Positions 8,851 to 14,439 of a stretch of 22,213 bases of DNA are shown here, piece by piece. A program made the position numbers and the translations under genes. The notes beneath the pieces were generated by a model. The model had not been told where the DNA came from. It worked only from the letters and a program-made list of their open reading frames with translations, and did not search any database. Where the stretch lies: NCBI GenBank assembly GCA_964602985.1, contig CAZRTJ010000036.1:1-22213 (forward strand), written 5' to 3'. This DNA comes from CAYZJB01 sp964602985. GTDB lineage: Bacteria > CLD3 > SB21. Each line of letters opens with the position of its first letter. Within the stretch, counting starts at the first letter, position 1.

Positions 8851-9208
8851 GATTGCTCCTCTCCAGAATCATGACAGTTTTGGCAATCCGATGGGGGAAA
8901 GATCAAACCATCTTTCCAGTCGTCAGAAGCCTATACTTGCAAAAGCCGGGCAGAAGTAAAGCCAGTAGAGATAGGTTAATATAAGTGGTGATGCAGCCTG
9001 GCGCAACCAGAAAGGTGGATCATTGAAAAATAAGTGCAATGACTCGCTGGGAATGTCGGCGTGACATCGAGTCAACACGTTCGACCGACCACTCCGAAGT
9101 GCCCCCGCAGAGACTATCGTGCGCTTGCCCGGGTGTGGATTTCCGCTGTGTGTCTTAGGGATCGTCGAAGAGCGGAAGCGCGCCAACCCACAGGATATCC
9201 GCTATTCA
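8851..9208. other. Gene-free stretch
   Basis: No reading frame with both a ribosome site and protein-like composition. An 87-codon minus-strand frame (8923-9186) ends in a hydrophobic run (PLILTYLYWLYF) but lacks a start signal and matches nothing I know. The stretch lies downstream of the ATPase-gene relic, where the missing body of that gene would have been, but I could not align it to the intact ATPase. Confidence 0.4.
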
Positions 9209-9241
9209 GGCGGCAGGTCGATGATTTTGGTCAATGTCGCT
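9209..9241 (-). pseudogene. Fragment of a DUF4143 AAA ATPase gene (Walker A region)
   Basis: 28 of 33 bases match the intact ATPase gene across its P-loop coding segment (the QVGKTTLAKIIG region, plus-strand 10962-10994) in the same orientation. The relic has an in-frame stop and no rest of the gene. It follows the 3' end of a toxin relic (9316) as the intact ATPase follows the toxin 3' end at 11190, so order is conserved. Confidence 0.55.
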
Positions 9242-9315
9242 TAGCAAATACGCTTCGACTCTCCAGAGCGTGGTCGTGCGAACTGAGGAATGTTCCATGT
9301 GGACCTGGCCACTCG

Positions 9316-9511
9316 TCATCTTCTGCGGACGCGAACATGCCGCCCATCAATCACAACAAGCTGGCCTCGAACGGAATCAGAGTCTTGCGAACGGAGAAAA
9401 CGCAGGAGATGAATATGAACGTCAGACATGCAAGGTGTGTACGTTGAAGCCCTGAGATCGGAGCAGTCTTATAGTTTGACCGTATACACAGTGATCGGCA
9501 AGCAATTTCAT
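9316..9511 (-). pseudogene. Decayed DUF5615-type (VapC-like) toxin: N-terminus and C-terminus only
   Basis: Six bases after the DUF433 stop, an ATG at 9511 opens MKLLADHCVYGQTIRLLRSQ then GFNVHTLHV and a stop (9422). This matches the start of DUF5615 PIN-like toxins (MKxLADxxVY..TV..LR..GH.V). In another frame, ending at 9316, the sequence reads DSVRGQLVVIDGRHVRVRRR and a stop, matching the family's C-terminal strand (LRGxLVIVDxxxxRVRR). The family is about 110-120 residues, so the centre, including the usual NDxDFG acidic part, is gone and the two ends are out of frame. DUF433 and DUF5615 form a known toxin-antitoxin pair, and the spacing is that of an operon. The toxin should be inactive. 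Confidence 0.75.
9325..9396 (-). repeat. 72-bp repeat, copy A (partner at 11208-11279)
   Basis: 64 of 72 bases match copy B without gaps, same orientation. In both copies the minus strand encodes the C-terminal end of a DUF5615 toxin, so this is a gene duplicate rather than a mobile-element end. Confidence 0.85.
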
Positions 9512-9517
9512 GGAATA

Positions 9518-9760
9518 TCAGGCGGTTAGATCCTCGTAGAACCGTATGTCTTCGCTCTTGACCAGCTGATTGGCGAATGCAATACAGGCATGAATGTCTT
9601 CAAGAGTTAGGTCAGGAAAAAAGTCGGGCGAGATGATTTGTTCCGGCGTAGTGCCTGCTGTCAGGAGGTCGAGAACGGCGTACACCGGGATGCGCGTGCC
9701 CTTGACGCAGGGTTTCCCCTGCATGATCTTCGGATTAATGGAAATGCGTTCGTTCAACAT
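9518..9760 (-). CDS. DUF433 antitoxin (VapB45-like), partner toxin decayed
   Basis: An 80-residue protein covering the whole DUF433 domain: RISINPKIMQGKPCVKGTRI, then PVYAVLDLLTAG, TTPEQIISPDFFPDLTLEDI and ACIAFANQL. In this family the N-terminal half is a winged/ribbon DNA-binding fold and the C-terminal part binds the toxin; the protein represses its own operon. The start at 9760 has GAAGG at a usual distance. A toxin gene follows 6 bp downstream but survives only as two ends (9316-9511), so the antitoxin is orphaned. It is preceded by a promoter with a small palindrome at the expected position. Full length and no visible damage suggest that it may still be kept for regulation or for protection against a related toxin (inference). 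Confidence 0.9.
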   Translation of the reverse strand: MLNERISINPKIMQGKPCVKGTRIPVYAVLDLLTAGTTPEQIISPDFFPDLTLEDIHACIAFANQLVKSEDIRFYEDLTA

Positions 9761-9780
9761 GGTGTTTGCCTTCAGACTTA

Positions 9781-9821
9781 TTTGAGTAACTTAAAATAGA
9801 TATACTGAAGGAGGTTGTCTA
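9781..9821 (-). promoter_or_regulatory. Promoter and likely operator of the DUF433 gene
   Basis: On the minus strand TAGACA (9816-9821), 17 bp, TATTTT (9793-9798). A 15-bp imperfect palindrome, TTTAAGTTACTCAAA (9781-9795, six of seven arm positions pair), overlaps the -10 box and start point, where an antitoxin operator would sit. Start codon at 9760. Confidence 0.6.
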
Positions 9822-9927
9822 CTGTATTTATTCGCCGGGGTATCGCTATCCCACTCCAGAGTCACGAGACAGGAGGTTCCAAAGCTATTGGAATTCTCAC
9901 GCCACTCTTCTCGGAATAGCACCAGCC
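9822..9927. other. Short gap upstream of the DUF433 gene, downstream of the ATPase gene
   Basis: No gene or clear terminator. A plus-strand AAGGAGG (9808-9814) has no start codon after it. Confidence 0.4.
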
Positions 9928-11076
9928 TTATCTGCCCAGCGTTTTCAGCAAGTCTGGCAATGTCGTGACTGTGACGCGCTTGTGGATTGGATAGGTTTCT
10001 TCACCCGGGTAGACGACGTAGGCTTTTGTGCATTGGAGGTCCTCGATCGCATGCCAAAAACCCTTCGTCAACTCGGGTGACAGAGAGAACTTTATTTCGA
10101 TGGCCACACGCCCGCGTGACGATTCCAGAACAAGATCGACCTCGGCGCCGGCCTGGGTTCTGTAAAACGAAGGGGTGATATCCGATCCGATGGTTCCCAG
10201 CGCTTGTTCCATCACAAACCCTTCCCAGGAGGCTCCGGCAACAGGGTGTGAAAAGAGTTCATCCCAATTTCTGAGTCCCAGGATTGCATGCAGGATGCCT
10301 GAATCGCGGAAGTATACTTTGGGCGACTTCACGAGACGCTTACGCAGATTGGCATGAAAGGGACGGAGCGTCCGAAGAACGAATGTCTGTTCCAGCAAAT
10401 CCAAATACCGGCCTGCGGTAGGCGATGAAATACCGAGACTGGACGCAATGCGGCTGGCGTTCCACAGTTGTCCGTGGACATGCGCAATCATCGTCCAGAA
10501 TTTGCGCAATTGTGCGCTTGGGATTTGTACACCAAGTTGGGGAAGATCCCGTTCGAGGTAGGTCTTGATGAAAGCCTCGCGCCATGCGAAACTGGCTTTT
10601 TCTGTTGCCAGAAAGCTTTCGGGGAATCCGCCCTGAACCCATCGTTTTCGATGCTCTTTCGTGCCGGTTTCGGAAAGGTGCAGTGCGGTTAGCTCATGAT
10701 ACACGATCCGGCCGGCCAGAGTCTCGGATGCATCGCGAATCAGATCGGGAGCCGCCGAACCGAGAATCAGGAACCGCCCGGGTCGGCGATCCCGATCCAC
10801 CAGCGCCCTGAGGAGCGGAAAGAGAGATGGCATGCGTTGGATTTCATCGATGATGACCAGCCGATCAGCCAAGCGTGACAAATACAGTTCGGCGTCTGTC
10901 AGTTTGGTCACGTCGGAGGGCAGCTCCAAATCCAAATAAATGGATCTGTTTTTTTGTTGCTGGCCGATGATTTTGGCCAATGTCGTTTTGCCAACCTGAC
11001 GCGGACCGATCAAACCCACGACAGGAAATTGCCGGAGGGAGAATTGTAACCGAATGGTTTCGCGTCTTTTTATCAT
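9928..11076 (-). CDS. AAA ATPase with DUF4143 domain
   Basis: A 382-residue member of the archaeal/bacterial AAA_14-DUF4143 family, a widely spread accessory ATPase of unknown role. Counting from the ATG at 11076: Walker A GPRQVGKT (24-31), Walker B LVIIDEIQ (73-80), sensor-like LGSAAP (105-110), winged-helix region ASRIASSLGISSPTAGRYLD with DUF4143, and a C-terminal TQAGAEVDLVLE then VAIEIKFS, a PD-(D/E)xK-like nuclease fold signature. I chose the ATG at 11076 because family members begin MIKRR just before the P-loop. A GTG at 11151 would add 25 residues, encoded by the inverted repeat and unlike the family. AAGG directly abuts the ATG, leaving no proper ribosome spacing, so a leaderless message is possible. 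It lies between toxin relics, and a second copy is a fragment at 9209. Confidence 0.9.
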   Translation of the reverse strand: MIKRRETIRLQFSLRQFPVVGLIGPRQVGKTTLAKIIGQQQKNRSIYLDLELPSDVTKLTDAELYLSRLADRLVIIDEIQRMPSLFPLLRALVDRDRRPGRFLILGSAAPDLIRDASETLAGRIVYHELTALHLSETGTKEHRKRWVQGGFPESFLATEKASFAWREAFIKTYLERDLPQLGVQIPSAQLRKFWTMIAHVHGQLWNASRIASSLGISSPTAGRYLDLLEQTFVLRTLRPFHANLRKRLVKSPKVYFRDSGILHAILGLRNWDELFSHPVAGASWEGFVMEQALGTIGSDITPSFYRTQAGAEVDLVLESSRGRVAIEIKFSLSPELTKGFWHAIEDLQCTKAYVVYPGEETYPIHKRVTVTTLPDLLKTLGR

Positions 11077-11115
11077 CCTTGTAAATTTAATATATACTGT
11101 TAAATTTACAAGGAT
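11075..11115 (-). promoter_or_regulatory. Perfect 15-bp inverted repeat over the ATPase start codon
   Basis: Arms ATCCTTGTAAATTTA (11075-11089) and TAAATTTACAAGGAT (11101-11115) with an 11-bp spacer TATATACTGT-like and AT-rich. The start codon (11074-11076) overlaps the inner end of the structure. A possible minus-strand promoter lies within it (TTGTAA, 16 bp, TAAATT), which would put the transcription start at or next to the ATG. It is either an operator for a dimeric repressor or an RNA hairpin controlling initiation. Confidence 0.7.
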
Positions 11116-11189
11116 AGATTTTGGACCCGATATCTGCGCCTCCCGCGTCACGGACGCGGCCTTGGCGATTCACGACTGCCTCCTGAAGA

Positions 11190-11291
11190 CTAGGCTCGTC
11201 GGCCTTTGCGGACGCGAACACACCGCCCATCCATCACCACAAGCGGCCCTCGAAGGGAATCAGAGTCCTGCGAACGGAGCGCAGCGCTATT
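11190..11291 (-). pseudogene. C-terminal remnant of a second DUF5615-type toxin
   Basis: After a stop codon the minus strand encodes NSAALRSQDSDSLRGPLVVM then DGRCVRVRKGRRA and stop. This is the same C-terminal strand as in the relic at 9316 (64/72 DNA identity over 11208-11279). No start and no upstream part of the toxin remain. It lies 113 bp before the intact ATPase gene, in the same order as the copy at 9209-9511. Confidence 0.65.
11208..11279 (-). repeat. 72-bp repeat, copy B (partner at 9325-9396)
   Basis: Ungapped match at 64 of 72 positions to copy A, same orientation, toxin 3' coding DNA. Confidence 0.85.
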
Positions 11292-11323
11292 TCATGAGGG
11301 GATGGAACAGGAGGTAGATTTCT

Positions 11324-12280
11324 CTATTCAACTTGTTTCAGGAGCTTCGCCGCATATTCATCTGGATCTTCAATGATCGGATCGTACTCCGACCGATGAA
11401 TTCGCTTCGATTCGAAGTCAATCTTGATGTCCTGGACAAATTTCTTAAAGTCGGCGTTTTGCTCGCACAACTTGTTCATCGTTTCCCAGTCCAAAGACTC
11501 CCGAACCCGTGCTGGAAACAAAATTCTAGATGAATCAATATCCTCCAATTCCAGTTCAACAATTCCAATCCCAAAGCTCATGGAGAGTCGTTCCAATTCA
11601 GAAAGAAGGTCATCGTCTTCTTGCAGATCAGCTGCAACGAGATAACCTTCATGAGCCCACGAAGAGTTGGACACAGCCTGAAAGAAGGCTTCGCGATAAT
11701 TACCGCGGTTGAGCATCCGTTTTAGCTCAAATGAGTAGATTTTAAGAGAACTGTTATCTGAAATCTTGTTCAATTCAATCAGTTCTTCCTCCCAATCAAC
11801 CAGGGGCAGATAGAATCCCACCATGTCGGGGTTTGTCCATTCAGACAGTCCGTCCTTCTTGGATTTTTCGTGGTAGATGGTCTTTGTGAAAATGCTCTTA
11901 CCACGATTAAAAGTGAGGTTGGCATATGCAAAGTAACTGACAAGAGGATGTAACGCGCGTTCTTCAAAAGCAAAGTGAGGCTTCTTGGATTTTTGCCTGT
12001 CGTCAGAGGATGTCTCGATATCTTTTGGAATCTCTGTCATTCGGGATCGCAGAAAGAAACGGGCAGGGTTACGGCTGACCTTCACAAATTCTGACTTGTC
12101 ATTGTCTCGAACGTCTACATAGAGCCGTGCACCCAGAGTCTGCCAAGGAGTTTTGCCCGAAACGCGGACCTTCTTGTCCAATCCTGCCTGAACTCCCTGT
12201 TCCCAAATTTCCTGATACGTCAGTGGCTGTTTGGCTATTTGCAAAACTTCTTTGCCGAAATCCAGGAACGTGTACGCCAT
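11324..12280 (-). CDS. HARE-HTH protein with PD...ExK motif (HrgA/COG2958-like)
   Basis: A 318-residue protein. Residues 3-77 are a HARE-HTH domain (TFLDFGKEVLQIAKQPLTYQ, TPWQTLGARLYVDVR, FVKVSRNPARFFL), a winged helix found in restriction-linked and chromatin proteins. After a charged linker, residues 105-190 contain a helix with E107, then NPDMVGFY (D152) and IYSFELKR (E185, K187). This spacing fits a PD-(D/E)xK nuclease-like core. The rest (190-318) is conserved in HrgA-type proteins, a family described next to restriction genes in Helicobacter. Start at 12280 has GAAGGAG nine bases upstream. No methyltransferase is nearby. It probably cuts or senses DNA as a stand-alone defence or repair protein (inference). 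Sits in the accessory region with TA relics. Confidence 0.75.
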   Translation of the reverse strand: MAYTFLDFGKEVLQIAKQPLTYQEIWEQGVQAGLDKKVRVSGKTPWQTLGARLYVDVRDNDKSEFVKVSRNPARFFLRSRMTEIPKDIETSSDDRQKSKKPHFAFEERALHPLVSYFAYANLTFNRGKSIFTKTIYHEKSKKDGLSEWTNPDMVGFYLPLVDWEEELIELNKISDNSSLKIYSFELKRMLNRGNYREAFFQAVSNSSWAHEGYLVAADLQEDDDLLSELERLSMSFGIGIVELELEDIDSSRILFPARVRESLDWETMNKLCEQNADFKKFVQDIKIDFESKRIHRSEYDPIIEDPDEYAAKLLKQVE

Positions 12281-12332
12281 TTAGCATGACTCCTTCGATT
12301 TGAGAGAATCCGGAACAGTCATCGCATCTCTT

Positions 12333-12340
12333 CCCCCCCC
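12333..12340 (-). repeat. G8 homopolymer upstream of the HARE-HTH gene
   Basis: On the minus strand a run of eight G lies about 53 bp before the HARE-HTH start and just after the MFS stop... that is, on the far side of the MFS gene's end. It is the only long G run in the window. Position relative to the HARE-HTH gene is downstream of that gene's start in genome coordinates only for plus numbering; on the minus strand it follows the HARE-HTH promoter-side sequence in reverse, so its link to either gene is uncertain. Confidence 0.2.
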
Positions 12341-12345
12341 TCGCT

Positions 12346-13359
12346 TCATGACACAGTGTGTCTGGCCCGCACGGACAGGGCCATCGCGCCGGCGGCGATC
12401 GTCGTGACGACGATCTGCATCGTCAGGCTCATCGCGGATAACTCCACGCCCAGCCACCGTCCGAGCCCTCCGATGCCGATGGCCAGACCCAATGCGAGCC
12501 CGGAGGCAGTCGCCGGATGGCGCGGCAGAAGTTGACTCATTGCCCAGAGCCCGACCGGCGTTGCGGACTGCAGGATGAGAATGCCGACATAGAATAAGGG
12601 TCGCACCATCTCACCGACGGCCAGACACGGACCGGCCAGCGCCAGCGCCAGCGTTCCCCACATCCGAATGCCAAATCGATCGGCTAGATGTCCTCCCACG
12701 AATTTACCCGTCATGGCAAATGCCGCGATGATCAGAAGCTCTGCGAAATTTCCAAACAGCAATTCCTGATACACCATCCAGATGACCGAGCGAAGAGCGA
12801 TCGCAAACAGCAAGACAATCATCAGCATTTCGTGACGATCCATTCCGACCGTCGTGGACACGACCGCCGAACGGATCTCCGGCCATCGATGAATCGCCAC
12901 GGCGGACAGGATCAGGCACGCGGTCAGGTACGGCCACAACACCACGCCGGTCGCGCCGCAAAAACCTCCCAGCGTCAACCCCATGACGCCCGGAGCAGCG
13001 AAATATCCGCTGGGCGTCACCGTCTGCGTGTCCGTCACACAAAGCGAGCCGGCGCTCACGTGAAAACACGACGACGCTACGCCCGCACACGCGATGGCCG
13101 CCACCGGCGACACAAAGGACAACGGCAGCACAGCGGCCATTAACCCCAGACTCCCCTGCAACGCCAGACGCGGCCGACCGGTCGTATCCACCAGCCAGCC
13201 GGCAAGCGGCTGCATTCCGAAAGCGAGGAGATTGTACAAGCCTACATAGAGAATGAGGGTCTCGTACGGAAGGGACGACGTCGACGCGACCAGATACCCC
13301 GCCGTACCGTCGGAAAACGCGTGCGTCAGTCCGAGAAACAAAGATCGTTTTTGCGTCAT
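12346..13359 (-). CDS. MFS transporter
   Basis: A 337-residue multi-pass membrane protein starting at 13359, where its ATG overlaps the TGA of rpiB (ATGA); a longer frame from 13557 only reads through rpiB in another frame. It opens with FLGLTHAFSDGTAGYLV, like the first helix of fosmidomycin-resistance-type and related MFS carriers. MFS motif A-like loops follow at GWLVDTTGRPR (54-64) and again at GGHLADRFGIR (222-232), the sign of two homologous halves. Ten to eleven hydrophobic helices are countable, somewhat short for the 12-helix norm. Substrate unknown. Translational coupling to ribose-5-phosphate isomerase B hints at a sugar or sugar phosphate, but this is weak. Confidence 0.8.
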   Translation of the reverse strand: MTQKRSLFLGLTHAFSDGTAGYLVASTSSLPYETLILYVGLYNLLAFGMQPLAGWLVDTTGRPRLALQGSLGLMAAVLPLSFVSPVAAIACAGVASSCFHVSAGSLCVTDTQTVTPSGYFAAPGVMGLTLGGFCGATGVVLWPYLTACLILSAVAIHRWPEIRSAVVSTTVGMDRHEMLMIVLLFAIALRSVIWMVYQELLFGNFAELLIIAAFAMTGKFVGGHLADRFGIRMWGTLALALAGPCLAVGEMVRPLFYVGILILQSATPVGLWAMSQLLPRHPATASGLALGLAIGIGGLGRWLGVELSAMSLTMQIVVTTIAAGAMALSVRARHTVS

Positions 13360-13811
13360 GCCGAACCGAAGTTTTCTTCGAACGATTTGACTTTGTTCAG
13401 TCGGCGCATGTGCCGCTCGGCGCCGGAGAACGCCGCATTGAGAAAGGCCTGGATAACTTCGATCGCGAGGAGCGGGCCGATGATACGGGCGCCGAGGGTC
13501 AGCACATTCATATCGTCGTCTTCGACGCCCTGACGGGCGGAAAACGTGTCGTGGCACAGGCCGGCGCGGATGCCTTTGAATTTGTTCGCCGCGACCGTCG
13601 CACCGACTCCGCTGCCGCAGATGACGATGCCGCGATGGGCGCGTCCCCCGGACACAGCGAGCGCCACGGCCTGGGCGTAATCCGGATAGTCGGCCGGATC
13701 GGTGGAGTGCGTACCCAGATCGATGACTTCGTGACCGGCTTTCTTGACCGTGTCAATCACGGTCGCCTTCAGCGGAAATCCGCCGTGGTCACATCCGATG
13801 GCAATGATCAT
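13356..13811 (-). CDS. rpiB: Ribose-5-phosphate isomerase B
   Basis: Interconverts ribose 5-phosphate and ribulose 5-phosphate in the non-oxidative pentose phosphate pathway (RpiB/LacAB family, cytoplasm). 151 residues, full length. Seen: IAIGCDHGG (D8, H9), DYPDYA, the active-site loop ICGSGVGATVAANK with catalytic-type C65, CHDTFSARQGVEDDDMNVL, LGARIIG, and the phosphate-binding ERHMRRL near the C-terminus. In E. coli RpiB a histidine (H99) sits where this protein has D98 in EDDDMN; the effect is uncertain. Start at 13811 has GGAGG five bases upstream. It ends in an ATGA overlap with the MFS gene. The ferredoxin terminator lies only 23 bp before the start, so expression may depend on readthrough or a promoter inside the terminator region. 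Confidence 0.93.
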   Translation of the reverse strand: MIIAIGCDHGGFPLKATVIDTVKKAGHEVIDLGTHSTDPADYPDYAQAVALAVSGGRAHRGIVICGSGVGATVAANKFKGIRAGLCHDTFSARQGVEDDDMNVLTLGARIIGPLLAIEVIQAFLNAAFSGAERHMRRLNKVKSFEENFGSA

Positions 13812-13834
13812 GACATCCTCCGCGTGACGAACAA

Positions 13835-13865
13835 ATAAAAAAGGCTCTGATCAACGCAGAGCCTT
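13835..13865 (-). terminator. Rho-independent terminator of the ferredoxin gene
   Basis: On the minus strand AAGGCTCTG, 7-nt loop, CAGAGCCTT (13865-13841), then a T run (TTTTTTATTT with the stem's last Ts). It lies 20 bp after the ferredoxin stop and 23 bp before rpiB. Confidence 0.9.
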
Positions 13866-13885
13866 CGGGTAAGTCATTCGTCATG

Positions 13886-14128
13886 TTACTTCTTAAACAT
13901 GTCCGCGTTTTTTTGTATGAAGGGCTTCCATTTGTCCGGAGTGTTTTCCGCCGCAAAAATCGCTTCGACCGGACATTCCGGCTCGCACGCTCCGCAATCG
14001 ATACACTCATCAGGATGGATGTACAATTGATCCCATCCTTCGGAATCGTAAATGCAATCCACGGGACAAACTTTGACGCACGCAGTGTCTTTGACGCCGA
14101 TACACGGTTCCGCAATAATATAGGCCAT
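13886..14128 (-). CDS. fdxA: 7Fe-type (3Fe-4S/4Fe-4S) ferredoxin
   Basis: An 80-residue soluble electron carrier. Cysteine pattern: C9 and C17 with a seven-residue gap (CIGVKDTAC), then CPVDC (C21, C25), and the second motif CIDCGACEPECP (C42, C45, C48, C52). The spacing C-x7-C-x3-C and the PVDCIY stretch fit the Azotobacter FdI/Thermus 7Fe group, where the first cluster is 3Fe-4S; the WDQLYIHPDECIDCG stretch is also typical. C-terminus FIQKNADMFKK is shorter than in the long FdI type. Start at 14128 has AAGGAATG upstream. It has its own promoter and a strong terminator, so it is probably a single-gene unit, with limited readthrough into rpiB. Redox partners are not visible here. Confidence 0.93.
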   Translation of the reverse strand: MAYIIAEPCIGVKDTACVKVCPVDCIYDSEGWDQLYIHPDECIDCGACEPECPVEAIFAAENTPDKWKPFIQKNADMFKK

Positions 14129-14169
14129 GTTTCATTCCTTGAATTAAGTGTGGTCTTCGTACCGGCGGT

Positions 14170-14198
14170 AAATTATCCAGATTGAATGCGAGAATCAA
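14170..14198 (-). promoter_or_regulatory. Sigma-70-type promoter of the ferredoxin gene
   Basis: Minus strand TTGATT (14193-14198), 17-bp spacer, TAATTT (14170-14175). Start codon at 14128. Confidence 0.65.
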
Positions 14199-14266
14199 GG
14201 AGACAGGAGGAATTTTTCTTCCCGTATAGAGGATGGACGCCCAGGAGTGGTGGGCCCATGTCGATC

Positions 14267-14297
14267 CTTTCGACACGTTCGAAGAACGTGTCGAAAG
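14267..14297. repeat. Perfect 31-bp palindrome (14-bp arms, GAA loop)
   Basis: CTTTCGACACGTTC, GAA, GAACGTGTCGAAAG. It lies in the gap between the divergent ferredoxin and peptidase genes. No T run follows on either strand, so it is not a terminator. A smaller hairpin with the same GAA loop (CGCCGC/GCGGCG) is at 14343-14357. The rest of 14199-14439 holds no gene. Confidence 0.8.
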
Positions 14298-14439
14298 AGG
14301 TGGAGAACATCGACACATTGTCTTATCCTTCCTGACTGGATTCGCCGCGAAGCGGCGCTGGACAACCGACGGTCACCCCGCGTCGACTGAACGAAGGATC
14401 AGAATCTCGCATCACCCACGTTTTGGAAAGGAACCGACT

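Noticed and set aside
8923..9186. 87-codon minus-strand frame ending in a hydrophobic run
   Set aside because: No ribosome site, no recognisable domain, lies in a region of gene relics.
9806..9850. Plus-strand AAGGAGG as start of a gene
   Set aside because: No start codon at a usable distance and no open frame after it.
9325..11279. The 72-bp repeats as ends of a composite transposon or integrated element
   Set aside because: Both copies encode the same toxin C-terminus, are direct repeats and are followed by ATPase sequence; there is no transposase or integrase. Module duplication explains them better.
13360..13557. Longer N-terminus for the MFS protein
   Set aside because: The added part is Arg/Pro-rich sequence inside rpiB; the ATGA overlap gives a normal first helix.
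14267..14297. Palindrome as a terminator
   Set aside because: No T run on either side, and neither flanking gene ends there.
14233..14439. Longer N-terminus for the M28 peptidase
   Set aside because: It would translate the palindrome and hide the lipoprotein signal peptide; the GTG at 14440 has a ribosome site.
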